Origin: Thermoleophilia bacterium
GTDB taxonomy: Bacteria; Actinomycetota; Thermoleophilia; Gaiellales; SKUG01
NCBI GenBank assembly: GCA_020438525.1
Contig: JAGQUL010000065.1
Location: 1 to 7,881 of the forward strand
Length of the DNA stretch: 7,881 nucleotides
Reading direction: 5' to 3'
A program made the translations under genes and the position numbers. The notes beneath the pieces are model-generated. The model did no database searches. It had not been told where the DNA came from and worked only from the letters and a program-made list of their open reading frames with translations. Below, in pieces: positions 1 through 6,874 of this stretch; the first letter of the stretch is position 1, and every line of letters starts with the position of its first letter.

Positions 1-1
1 T

Positions 2-1252
2 GCCAGCCTCTGCTGCGGCACCGCCGGCCTTCACCGCGGAGCTTGCAACGTCGGCGACCGCGTCGCCCTGCTTCATCCACAGCCCGTACTTCACGAGGTC
101 GCTGCGCGACAGCCGCGACGCCTCCGTGAGGTTGCGCGCCGCAGCGTTCGTGGCGGCCTTGCGCAGCGGATGGAAGAGCCTGCTGGTTGCGCTCGCCTCG
201 GAGCGAAGCGCGCTCGCCGCCTCCCGGGCGATCGTGCCGCTTCGATCCAGCGTGCCCGCAGTCACCTCGCGCAGCGCGGCACGCGCCGCAGCCTTCGTCG
301 CATCGCTCGCGCCGTTGATCGCCGTGCGCTGGAGCACGTGGGTGAGGTTGCCGGTCGAGGACGCGAGCGCGGTCGTTCCTGCCACGCCGGCCAGCGCCAG
401 CGCGCCCATGCCGAGCGTCATCTTCAGCTCGGTCGCCTTGCCGTCGCGCACCTGCTGGTCGACCTGCTCGAGCTCGGCCCGACCCTCGGCGGTGTTCGTG
501 TAGTAGTCGAACGCCTGCTGCAGGTCGGACTCGCTCAGCGGCAGCGACCGCAGCTGCGCCGTGACCATCATCCGCGTCTTGGAGTCGAATCCCTGGTCCT
601 TGAGCGCGGCCTGGAAGCGGTCGTTCCACTCGCCGTTCCACGCGGGCTCGCTCGACCCGGGTGCCTGGTCCTGCGACCACGTCGCAGGCTCGCCACCCTG
701 TGGCGACGAATCCATCGCGGCGTAGGAATCGGTGTTGGCGGGCGCGGTGCCGGCGGGCACGTCCCCACCCCCAGCGGCCTGCTCCTGCTGGAGCATCAGC
801 TGGTAGTCGTTGAACTCGGGCGACTGCATGAAGCGGATCGCCTCGTCGTACAGCGCGCCGAGATCCTCGGGCGAGAGGTCCGACTGCGCGAGCTGCTGCA
901 GCTCGTCGTCGCGGAAGATGCCGAGCGCGGCAAGGTCGTCGAGCGTGGCGGTGGGTGCGTTGCTGATCGCCGGCTGCGTGCCGGCAACGGCGCTGAATGC
1001 GTCGGTGGCGTCGGTGCCGTAGTAGGCGCCGCCGCCGTCGTCGACGTACGAGGTGTCGGCGCTGCGATAAGCGACATCGCCGCCGCCCGACACGACCTCG
1101 CCACCACCGTAGGTCGATGCGTCGCCCACGAAGGCGCCGGCATCACCGGGCGAGTACGGACCCTCGTACGAGGTATCGACGGGCGCTCCCGCCACGATCG
1201 GATCGTACGGCGAGCGCAGGCTGCTGGCTGCAGCGGCAGTGGTCGGCGTCAT
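2..1252 (-). CDS. Hypothetical alanine-rich protein, partial (C-terminus beyond the window)
   Basis: This frame is open from an ATG at 1252 to the left edge, giving 417 residues with no stop. The start is supported by a GGAGGGGG ribosome-binding site at 1261-1268, 8 nt upstream. I recognise no family. Residues 1-100 are low-complexity and rich in Gly, Asp, Tyr and Ser, so probably disordered. Residues 101-158 are helical and acidic. Residues 159-205 form a Pro/Gly/Ser/Gln linker, and residues 207-270 are a second helical acidic block resembling the first. Residues 278-299 are a hydrophobic Gly/Ala stretch that could be a membrane segment or glycine zipper. The remainder is Ala/Arg-rich helix with a second Gly/Ala stretch near residues 400-417. 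There is no N-terminal signal peptide. It follows the 1376-1858 gene on the same strand after 123 bp. That it is a real gene is likely; its function is unknown. Confidence 0.8.
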   Translation of the reverse strand, partial: MTPTTAAAASSLRSPYDPIVAGAPVDTSYEGPYSPGDAGAFVGDASTYGGGEVVSGGGDVAYRSADTSYVDDGGGAYYGTDATDAFSAVAGTQPAISNAPTATLDDLAALGIFRDDELQQLAQSDLSPEDLGALYDEAIRFMQSPEFNDYQLMLQQEQAAGGGDVPAGTAPANTDSYAAMDSSPQGGEPATWSQDQAPGSSEPAWNGEWNDRFQAALKDQGFDSKTRMMVTAQLRSLPLSESDLQQAFDYYTNTAEGRAELEQVDQQVRDGKATELKMTLGMGALALAGVAGTTALASSTGNLTHVLQRTAINGASDATKAAARAALREVTAGTLDRSGTIAREAASALRSEASATSRLFHPLRKAATNAAARNLTEASRLSRSDLVKYGLWMKQGDAVADVASSAVKAGGAAAEAG

Positions 1253-1260
1253 GCTGTGTT

Positions 1261-1268
1261 CCCCCTCC
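1261..1268 (-). promoter_or_regulatory. Ribosome-binding site of the left-edge gene
   Basis: On the minus strand this reads GGAGGGGG, ending 8 nt before the ATG at 1252. It is a strong anti-16S match and fixes the start of the left-edge gene. Confidence 0.7.
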
Positions 1269-1306
1269 AGAAAGCCACGGGCAAAGGTCGGCGTGCTCCG
1301 CGGCTC

Positions 1307-1355
1307 CTGTCACCACTGTGCGACAGCTCGGCGGATCTGCCAAGGGGGAATCCGC
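1307..1355 (-). other. Two small inverted repeats in the leader of the left-edge gene
   Basis: The 123-bp gap between the stop at 1376 and the ATG at 1252 holds two short inverted repeats. CTGTC (1307-1311) pairs with GACAG (1322-1326) around a 10-nt loop. GCGGAT (1331-1336) pairs with ATCCGC (1350-1355) around a 13-nt loop. Neither is followed by a T-run on the minus strand, so a classical intrinsic terminator is not supported. They could be weak leader structure or chance in GC-rich DNA. I saw no match to a riboswitch consensus that I know. Confidence 0.25.
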
Positions 1356-1375
1356 AGACGTGCTGCGAGTGCCGG

Positions 1376-1858
1376 TCAGGCGGCGGGCGGCTGGTGGTGC
1401 GCGTCGCGCGCCCAGATCTTCGTCGCGCCGTCCACGACCAGCACCAGGCGCGGGTCGCGGACCCAGCCGAAGTGCGCCTTGGCGTTGCCCTCGAAGTGCA
1501 GCAGCTGCACCGCGCCCGATGCGGCGTCGGCGGCGCCGGACGCGGCATCGTGCGGATTGCGAGCGGTCACCACGCCCAGCGCTCGCACGAAGAAGCGATC
1601 GCCCTGCTGGAACACGCCGGCGGCCGTTCGCTGGTCGCCGCGGCTCAGCATGTACGCGGCGCGGCGCGCGTTGGCGAGCGAGTCGTAGCCCTCGGGGCGG
1701 CCGTAGCCGGTGAGCGTGTCGCGCACGCTGAAGAACCCGGCGCCCGGCTGGTCGAGCAGGGCGAGCTCGCTGCGCAGCGGGCTGCGAAAGCGCGGGCCGG
1801 CGGCGGCGAGCGCAACGGTGGGCGACGACGAAGCGGGGATGTTCGTTGAGATCTGCAT
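1376..1858 (-). CDS. Hypothetical protein, 160 residues
   Basis: This complete frame runs from an ATG at 1858 to a TGA at 1376-1378. A weak AGGAT sequence lies about 8 nt upstream of the start. I do not recognise the family. The N-terminal 25 residues are Ser/Ala/Pro-rich without a clear basic-hydrophobic signal peptide. Residues 55-95 look mainly helical and include an ARRAAYMLSRGDQRTAAGVF stretch. A tandem DAASGA repeat occurs at residues 104-109 and 111-116. The C-terminal part (about 117-150) has alternating hydrophobic residues suggesting beta strands, including RLVLVVDGATKIW. It lies 88 bp after the secreted propeller gene and 123 bp before the left-edge gene, on the same strand, so it may share a transcript with either. 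The low-complexity N-terminus resembles that of its downstream neighbour in style only. Coding status is likely; function is unknown. Confidence 0.72.
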   Translation of the reverse strand: MQISTNIPASSSPTVALAAAGPRFRSPLRSELALLDQPGAGFFSVRDTLTGYGRPEGYDSLANARRAAYMLSRGDQRTAAGVFQQGDRFFVRALGVVTARNPHDAASGAADAASGAVQLLHFEGNAKAHFGWVRDPRLVLVVDGATKIWARDAHHQPPAA

Positions 1859-1922
1859 GCGCCGATCCTACGAGGCGCGGGCCGGACGGCGCGTTGCATC
1901 GACCACGCGGGGCTGACCATGG

Positions 1923-1938
1923 GCGCGTGCCATCGCGC
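1923..1938 (-). other. Short GC-only hairpin after the propeller gene
   Basis: GCGCG (1923-1927) pairs with CGCGC (1934-1938) around a 6-nt loop, starting about 8 nt downstream of the propeller-gene stop on the minus strand. It has no T-tract. It is the only obvious hairpin in the 88-bp gap, but the five-base GC stem could easily be chance. It is at best a weak terminator or 3'-end stabiliser. Confidence 0.2.
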
Positions 1939-1946
1939 GTTACGGC

Positions 1947-4358
1947 TCACGGCACCCAGGGTGCAATGACCTCGACGCGAACCTTTGCTCGGTATCGCCC
2001 GGGAGGTGTTGCTTCAGCTGGTCGAAGCCCGAACACCAGGTCGGCGGTACCGGTCTGCGCCGAGCCTCCGGTATGGGCCACGGTATCGGGCGTCGTCGGC
2101 ACTGCCCGCCAAGGGTCGCTGTCGAGCGCCTGGCAGCTCGTCGACGGATCGACGGTCCAGTCCGCAAGCGAAGATCCACCGATCTGCTGCAGGCAGACGC
2201 CGAACATGCTCGTCGTGCTTGCCGAGCCCCACGTGTTGCCGCCGCCATAGTCGGAGATCGTGCCGGCAGGCAGCTGGCGATGGATCGTGCCGCCTTCGCC
2301 GACCGCGATCGCACGGCTCGTGTCGAGCGCGTCGTAGCCGCCGATCATGAGCCAGAAGTTCTCGTCGTAGGAGCTGGTCGCGAAGTCGTCGCCGGAGCTG
2401 GCCAGCGCCGTGACACTTGCGGTGGTGATCACGGAGCTGCCATGCCATGTGACGTCGGTCGTCTGGTTCAGGATGCTCGACCCGGGCGGATTGGTCCATG
2501 TCGTACCGCCGTTGCGAGTGACGTAGATCTCGCCGTAGTTCCATGGGCCGACCACGACGCTCTCACCGTCGCCGGACACGGCGATCCGGACGAATGCCTC
2601 GCCAGGGGTGGCGACCGGGATCGTGCGCGCCGTCCACGTGCGACCGCCATCGGTGGACTGCTCGAGCGTCTCGTCATCGCCGACGAGCCACGCCTCGCCC
2701 GGATTCGCCCATGCGATGTCGTTGAGGTCGTCGGTGCCGGATGCCGCGGTTCGCACGGTCGTCCACGTCACGCCGGCATCGTCGGACCGCAGCACGACCC
2801 CGCCGTCGCCAGCGGCGAGCAGGTAGCGACCGCTGTCGCCGCTGACTGCGTTGAGGCGCGTGGTCGTGCCACTCGCAACCGGCGCCCAGGTCGTCCCGCC
2901 GTTCGTGGTGCGAACGATGGATCCGGCCTCGCCGACCGCCACCGCCACGGTAGGCGACAACGCCGTGACGCCGCGCAGGATCGCAGTCGTGCCCGACGCC
3001 TGGTTGGCCCAGGTGGCACCGCCGTCATCGGTGCGGCGGATCTTGCCGGCATCGCCGACCGCCCATGCAAGGTCGGCGTCGACCATCGCAACGGCGTTCA
3101 GCCGCTCACCGTTCGCGCGAACGCGCTGGCGCACCCAGGTCTGGCCGGTGTCGTTGGATGAGATCACGAGACCGCCGGCACCGATCGCGTACATCCGGGT
3201 GCCTTCGCGCTCGATCGCCACGAGGTCCTCGGCGGTGATGTCGCCGCCAACTCGCGTCCAGCTGGAGCCACCGTCGGTCGTTCGCTGCATCTCCCCCTGC
3301 CAGCCGACCGCGACGGCGGTGTTGGCGTCGACCGCTGCGATGTCGCGCATCGGCATGTACGAGCTCGTGCTGGCGTCCGCGAACGTCGCGCCATCGACCG
3401 ATCGGCGAACGTCACCACCGTCACATGCGGCCCAGACGACCAGGGCGCTGGGCGCGTCGATGGACTTGCAGCTGCCGGAGGCACCGGTCGAGATCGAGCT
3501 CCAGGTGTCTCCGCCGTTGGTGGTCTTGTAGACGGTGTTGGAGTGGCGAAGCATGTACGCGGTCGAGGCATTGACCATGTCGACCTTGTTGAAGTAGGTG
3601 CCGCCCGGGGGCGGGGTCGTCGGCGCCTGCCAGGTCCCTCCGCCGTCGGTGGTGTATCGAAGCTCGCCATCGAACGTGACGAACATCGCGCTCGACGAGT
3701 TGATCGAATCGATCGACATGACCCGTCCGGTCGCACCCGTCGCGTTGGTGAGCGACCAGCTCGTCCCGCCGTTGGTGGTCTTGTAGATGGTGCCGACGTC
3801 GCAGCCTGCCCACGCATCGTTGGTGGTGTTGGCCGACACGGAATTGCACCCGCTGCCCATGCCCCCGCCGCCCGGCCACGTCGCACCCGAATCCGAGGTG
3901 GACCGCGAGCCGCCCCACCCGTTCACGATGAACGCTCGCGACGACAGGCCGGGCACGATCGACAGGCCGCGCTGCGGCTCGGAGTCGGAGACGGTCGTCG
4001 CCCAGTTCGGCTCGTCGTCAACCATCGCCGTGCCGGAAGAGTCGTACTGGCTCAGGCGCAGCATCGCTGTGTCGTTGCTGGAGCCGAACGTGAAGCGGCA
4101 CACCTGCGCGCCGGTTGCGGTCGTGGCGGGGGTGTCGGGCTGGACGATGCCGAGCGAAACTGCCGCGACTGCCTGACAGCCGTCGACGAACGTGGTCGCG
4201 CTCGGCACCTCCATCGTCACGACGGTGCTCGACGTGGCGCCGACCACCGGGCTTGGCGAGAGCGCGTGGCCGGTCGCTGCGAGCACCACGACTACCGCGA
4301 GCACCATGCTCGCGCGCGAAAGCTTCGCGCGTGAAGACCGGAAGGCTTGTCTGACCAC
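1947..4358 (-). CDS. Secreted Asp-box (BNR/Ycf48-like) beta-propeller protein
   Basis: This is a predicted 803-residue exported protein. The N-terminus has basic residues (1-14), a hydrophobic core at about 18-31 and a likely signal-peptidase site after VGA at about 41. Asp-boxes (S/T-x-D/N-x-G-x-T/S-W) occur near residues 153, 193, 235, 278, 359, 400, 442, 483, 524, 567 and 613, with a degenerate one near 319. They are spaced about 40 residues apart, as in Ycf48/HCF136-like and sialidase-type propeller blades. Each blade also carries an AxAVGxxGxI-like strand. Residues 45-115 (with an SSNDTAMLRL motif) and 710-803 (FGVCLQQIGG, then PGRYRAKVRVEVIAP) are not propeller and look like two halves of one beta-rich domain. 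No sortase motif or C-terminal anchor is visible. The GTG start at 4358 lacks a clear ribosome-binding site; an ATG at 4307 is possible but would remove the basic n-region. The ligand is unknown. Photosystem assembly is not implied. Confidence 0.9.
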   Translation of the reverse strand: MVRQAFRSSRAKLSRASMVLAVVVVLAATGHALSPSPVVGATSSTVVTMEVPSATTFVDGCQAVAAVSLGIVQPDTPATTATGAQVCRFTFGSSNDTAMLRLSQYDSSGTAMVDDEPNWATTVSDSEPQRGLSIVPGLSSRAFIVNGWGGSRSTSDSGATWPGGGGMGSGCNSVSANTTNDAWAGCDVGTIYKTTNGGTSWSLTNATGATGRVMSIDSINSSSAMFVTFDGELRYTTDGGGTWQAPTTPPPGGTYFNKVDMVNASTAYMLRHSNTVYKTTNGGDTWSSISTGASGSCKSIDAPSALVVWAACDGGDVRRSVDGATFADASTSSYMPMRDIAAVDANTAVAVGWQGEMQRTTDGGSSWTRVGGDITAEDLVAIEREGTRMYAIGAGGLVISSNDTGQTWVRQRVRANGERLNAVAMVDADLAWAVGDAGKIRRTDDGGATWANQASGTTAILRGVTALSPTVAVAVGEAGSIVRTTNGGTTWAPVASGTTTRLNAVSGDSGRYLLAAGDGGVVLRSDDAGVTWTTVRTAASGTDDLNDIAWANPGEAWLVGDDETLEQSTDGGRTWTARTIPVATPGEAFVRIAVSGDGESVVVGPWNYGEIYVTRNGGTTWTNPPGSSILNQTTDVTWHGSSVITTASVTALASSGDDFATSSYDENFWLMIGGYDALDTSRAIAVGEGGTIHRQLPAGTISDYGGGNTWGSASTTSMFGVCLQQIGGSSLADWTVDPSTSCQALDSDPWRAVPTTPDTVAHTGGSAQTGTADLVFGLRPAEATPPGRYRAKVRVEVIAPWVP
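3511..3787 (-). repeat. Near-identical coding repeats within adjacent Asp-box blades
   Basis: A 22-bp stretch is identical at 3511-3532 and 3766-3787. Both copies encode the IYKTTNGG/VYKTTNGG strand of an Asp-box blade. Related but diverged copies, sharing a CCGCCGTxxGTGGT core, occur at other blades (for example near 2899 and 3641). The exact DNA identity, rather than only protein similarity, suggests fairly recent duplication or recombination between blades. Constraint plus codon bias could also contribute. Confidence 0.7.
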
Positions 4359-4437
4359 TCATCAGGGATCGGCGAATGCGACACCGACCTTGAGGACAGA
4401 TGGATCGTCGGCGGTCATCACAAGCGGTGCTGTCGCG
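4359..4437. other. Short gap upstream of the propeller gene
   Basis: This 79-bp gap lies between the M20 peptidase stop and the GTG of the secreted protein. I see no hairpin with a T-tract, no good -10/-35 pair and no Shine-Dalgarno sequence near the GTG. Read-through transcription from the peptidase gene is therefore possible but unproven. Confidence 0.3.
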
Positions 4438-5814
4438 TCAGCTCTCCGCCATCTCGAGCAGCAGTTCGAGGTGCCAGCGGGCGGCGTAGGCGATGTCGTC
4501 GGCCTTCACCCGCTCGTTGGGGGCGTGCACGCCGGCCTGGTAGTCGGCAGGCGTCGTGTGCTGCCAGGGCCACAGGCCATATGTCGTCGTGCCCCACGCA
4601 CGGCGCAGGTGAGAGGCGTCCGTGTAGAACGAGTTCATCGTCGGCACCATCACGAGCGGCCGGCCGTCGACGCGCTCAAGGGCCTGCTCACAGGCCGAGG
4701 TGAATGCATCATCGGGCTCGGAAGCGCTGCCGCCCACGGGCCCGGAGGCTGCGGGAACGAGCTCCCAGTCGTCGGCGTCGACCTGCGCGGCAGCAAGCAG
4801 CCCACGCAGCTGGTCGACGGCCTCGTCAGCGCTGCGCCCGGGAAGCACGCGGCAGTCGATCCGGCATGTGGCGTGGTCGGGCACGACGTTGACGGCCTCG
4901 GAGCCGCGCAGCATCGTCGGGGTGTAGGTCGTGCGCGTGATCGCATCGAGCGATGCGGCAAGCTCGGGGACGGCGGTCTGCGCGCGTGCGACGAGCGCGG
5001 TCAGGTCGCTCGTATCGACGTCTTCCCCCAGGATCCCGCGCAACATGCGCTCGGCGGCGGGGATCAGGTCGCGCTCCTTGGGCGCGGCCTCGAGCGCGGC
5101 GAGCAGACGCGCGATGGTGAGCACCGGGTTGTGCACCGCGGCGGGGTTGGAGGCGTGCCCGCCGGCGCCGCGGGCGTGCAGCTCGATCGGCAGCAGCGCC
5201 TTGTCGGCCACGCCGTAGAGCACGGCGATGCGGCCGTCGGGCAGCTCGATGTGGCGGCCACCGCCTTCCTCGAGCGCCCAGTCCGTACGCAGGTCGGGGC
5301 GGTGCTCGACGAGCCAGCGCATGCCCACGCCCGCGGTGTTGACCTCCTCGTCCGACTGCGCGATCAGGCGCACGTCGCCCGGCGGAGTCACGCCGCTCTG
5401 CACGAGCGCGACGAGCGCGGCGGCGCGCGTGGCGACCTGCGCCTTCATGTCCACGGCGCCGCGGCCCCAGACGAAGCCGTCGTCGTCGAGCACGCCGGCA
5501 AACGGCGGGTGCTGCCAGGCCTCGAGCTCGCCCGGCGGGACGACGTCGAGGTGGCCGCAGAGCGCGAGCGACGGTCCGTCGCCGGAGCCGGGAACGGTGG
5601 CGACGAGGTTCTTGCGATCGGGGTCGGGGCCGACGAGCTCGGACGCGACACCATGGGCAGCGAGCCACTCCTTGAGCACGGTGGCGGCGACGGTCTCGCG
5701 GCCGGGCGGGTTGGAGGTGTCGACGCGGATCAGTGCGCGTGCGAGCTCGATGGCGTTGGGGCCGACGTCGGCGAAGCGCGCGGCGGTGGTGATGGCGGGG
5801 GCTCGATCTTCCAT
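4438..5814 (-). CDS. M20 family metallopeptidase (ArgE/DapE/CPG2-like), 458 residues
   Basis: This is a dinuclear zinc amidohydrolase or exopeptidase of the M20 family, probably cytoplasmic because no signal peptide is seen. Numbered from the chosen start, the family residues are present. GHLDVVP holds metal ligand H88 and catalytic-support D90, and WGRGAVDMK holds bridging D122. SDEEVN holds the catalytic Glu and its ligand neighbour (156-157), and WALEEGG holds a further acidic ligand near 182. The dimerisation-domain GGHASNP holds H220, and GVHAPNERV holds the last ligand, H430. The lid domain lies roughly at 205-340. Length is normal for the family. The ATG at 5814 was chosen over an in-frame GTG at 5853 because TAGGA lies 9 nt upstream and because the extra 13 residues look non-native. 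The substrate cannot be told from sequence: acyl-amino acids, dipeptides or succinyl-diaminopimelate are all possible. It follows the VOC gene by 90 bp. Confidence 0.93.
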   Translation of the reverse strand: MEDRAPAITTAARFADVGPNAIELARALIRVDTSNPPGRETVAATVLKEWLAAHGVASELVGPDPDRKNLVATVPGSGDGPSLALCGHLDVVPPGELEAWQHPPFAGVLDDDGFVWGRGAVDMKAQVATRAAALVALVQSGVTPPGDVRLIAQSDEEVNTAGVGMRWLVEHRPDLRTDWALEEGGGRHIELPDGRIAVLYGVADKALLPIELHARGAGGHASNPAAVHNPVLTIARLLAALEAAPKERDLIPAAERMLRGILGEDVDTSDLTALVARAQTAVPELAASLDAITRTTYTPTMLRGSEAVNVVPDHATCRIDCRVLPGRSADEAVDQLRGLLAAAQVDADDWELVPAASGPVGGSASEPDDAFTSACEQALERVDGRPLVMVPTMNSFYTDASHLRRAWGTTTYGLWPWQHTTPADYQAGVHAPNERVKADDIAYAARWHLELLLEMAES

Positions 5815-5904
5815 TGCGCAGTGTCCTACCCGCCGAGCGGCGTGGGTCACCACGCGCTGCGCCGCGAGCAGCGCGCGGTGGCCGGAAGCGACTCGCGTCG
5901 CGGG

Positions 5905-6309
5905 TCAGGCGAGCGCGGGTACGTCGACCATCTGGAACAGGCCGAGGATGTTGCCGTCCGGGTCGGTGAACCAGACGCCGCGCGCCTCTGCTTCGCCCAT
6001 CACGGCGACCTCGCCGTCCCAGCTCACGCCGGGCATGTCCGGGTAGGTCTCGAACGTCACGCCGTGGTCCTTGAGCTCGGCGATCTCGTCGTCGACGTGA
6101 TCGGTGCGGAACGACACGAGCGTGTGTCGAGCGGTACCGGCGTGCTCGGTCGGGTAGACGAACAGCTCGCTGCCGTCGCCGGCCGCGAGCATGAGGCCGC
6201 CCTCGTTCTGGCCGAGCACCTCGCATCCGAGCGTGTCTTCGTAGAAGCGGCGTGCGCTCTCGAGATCACGGACCGGGATGCAGGCCACGGCCTTGGTGGA
6301 TCCGATCAT
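5905..6309 (-). CDS. VOC (glyoxalase/bleomycin-resistance fold) family protein, 134 residues
   Basis: The protein is a single two-module vicinal-oxygen-chelate fold. The first module starts at KAVACIPVRDLESARRFYED (residues 6-25), and the second module begins about residue 62 (RHTLVSFRT). It ends with the family signature FTDPDGNILGLFQM (114-127). Length is typical for one VOC subunit, and such proteins usually work as dimers. The metal-ligand positions look unusual: the first-strand His is Cys or another residue (C10), and the usual Glu after DPDGN is Gly (G123). Glyoxalase I or extradiol-dioxygenase activity is therefore doubtful, and it may bind a small molecule without metal. The start at 6309 is chosen for the strong GAAAGGGGG site 5 nt upstream; the frame extends to 6360 but that extension lacks a ribosome-binding site. 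It lies between the Cys-pair protein gene and the M20 peptidase gene. The substrate is unknown. Confidence 0.9.
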   Translation of the reverse strand: MIGSTKAVACIPVRDLESARRFYEDTLGCEVLGQNEGGLMLAAGDGSELFVYPTEHAGTARHTLVSFRTDHVDDEIAELKDHGVTFETYPDMPGVSWDGEVAVMGEAEARGVWFTDPDGNILGLFQMVDVPALA

Positions 6310-6313
6310 GGTG

Positions 6314-6323
6314 TCCCCCTTTC
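6314..6323 (-). promoter_or_regulatory. Ribosome-binding site of the VOC gene
   Basis: The minus strand reads GAAAGGGGGA, with the G-run ending 5 nt before the ATG at 6309. This site decides the start against the longer frame that begins at 6360. Confidence 0.7.
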
Positions 6324-6372
6324 GATCGGTTCGTCGCGGCACGTCGCGCGCGGGGTGCACGCGCTGCCACGT

Positions 6373-6396
6373 CCACGGTAGCCGCGGTACGCGTGG
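6373..6396 (-). other. Hairpin just after the 6397-6870 gene, possible attenuator
   Basis: On the minus strand CCACG pairs with CGTGG, then a bulged C, then GTA pairs with TAC around a 7-nt CCGCGGC loop. The structure begins directly after the TAA stop of the Cys-pair gene and lies about 63 bp before the VOC start. There is no following T-run, so it is not a standard intrinsic terminator. A processing or stabilising role, or chance, are alternatives. Confidence 0.3.
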
Positions 6397-6870
6397 TTAC
6401 ACGTCGCGGCGCGACTCGCGCCAGGCGATGTAGCGACGAACCGCATCGGGGTCGGCGGACTCGGGATCGGGCGATGCCTCGAACGCGCGGTCGCGGGCGG
6501 AGCTGAGCCGGTCGCGGGTTCGGCGTGCGTGTTCACAGACGTCCCAGTGGCAGCGGTAGACGAACGCGTCGTCGAGCTCGTCGCGACTGGTGCCGCGGGG
6601 GATCGTGAAGCCGGTCCGGTCGACGTACACGGCGACGAACCCCGCGTGCGCGACCGTATCGAAGGTTGCGGCCGTTGCGACCGGGCGCGCGACGATCGGC
6701 AGGCTGCTGCCGATCGCGCTGCCCAGGTTGGCGATCCAGCGCACCGCACGACCGCAAGCGTCACACTCGTGGAACTCGCTGCGATCGTCGCGGCGCCGCG
6801 GATCGTTCCACAGCCGATCGTGGAGCTCCACGAGCTCGGCGTCGGTCGGCTGTCGGCGGGTGGCGCACAT
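6397..6870 (-). CDS. Hypothetical protein with paired cysteines, 157 residues
   Basis: This frame runs from an ATG at 6870 to a TAA at 6397-6399. I do not recognise the family. The sequence shows ECDACGRAVRW (C36, C39) and, about 68 residues later, YRCHWDVCEHAR (C107, C112) with nearby H108 and H114. Two cysteine pairs separated by a strand-rich core could form one zinc site, as in many small ribbon-like folds; this is inference. The region between (about 45-95) alternates hydrophobic and polar residues and ends in VAVYVDRTGFTIPRG. The C-terminal third is acidic-basic helix. No signal peptide is seen. The start is not certain because there is no Shine-Dalgarno sequence: the space upstream of the ATG is occupied by a perfect 6-bp hairpin. 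Upstream in-frame sequence is Arg-rich and improbable as protein. The gene follows the small helical gene by 53 bp, suggesting one transcript. Confidence 0.72.
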   Translation of the reverse strand: MCATRRQPTDAELVELHDRLWNDPRRRDDRSEFHECDACGRAVRWIANLGSAIGSSLPIVARPVATAATFDTVAHAGFVAVYVDRTGFTIPRGTSRDELDDAFVYRCHWDVCEHARRTRDRLSSARDRAFEASPDPESADPDAVRRYIAWRESRRDV

Positions 6871-6874
6871 TGCA

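Noticed and set aside
1253..1375. A riboswitch in the leader of the left-edge gene
   Set aside because: The leader contains short inverted repeats and G-runs, but I could not match a known riboswitch core, and the repeats are within chance for GC-rich DNA.
170..1849. A 559-codon open frame on the plus strand
   Set aside because: It is antisense to the left-edge and 160-residue genes, spans their intergenic gap and is Arg-rich without domains. The opposite strand has a strong ribosome-binding site.
2073..3161. A 362-codon open frame on the plus strand inside the propeller gene
   Set aside because: The opposite strand encodes a run of regular Asp-boxes; this frame is Arg/Ala-rich shadow sequence.
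1947..4358. Photosystem II assembly factor Ycf48
   Set aside because: The blades resemble that family, but the protein is far longer, has extra terminal domains, and has no photosynthesis genes nearby. It is called Ycf48-like by fold only.
5815..5853. N-terminal extension of the M20 peptidase to a GTG
   Set aside because: The ATG at 5814 has a usable TAGGA site, and the extension adds 13 residues with no family counterpart that I know of.
4192..6381. A 729-codon open frame on the plus strand
   Set aside because: It lies antisense to the M20, VOC and propeller genes, which have clear family motifs. It has no ribosome-binding site and reads as Arg/Gly/Ala/Val-rich sequence typical of the complementary frame in high-GC DNA.
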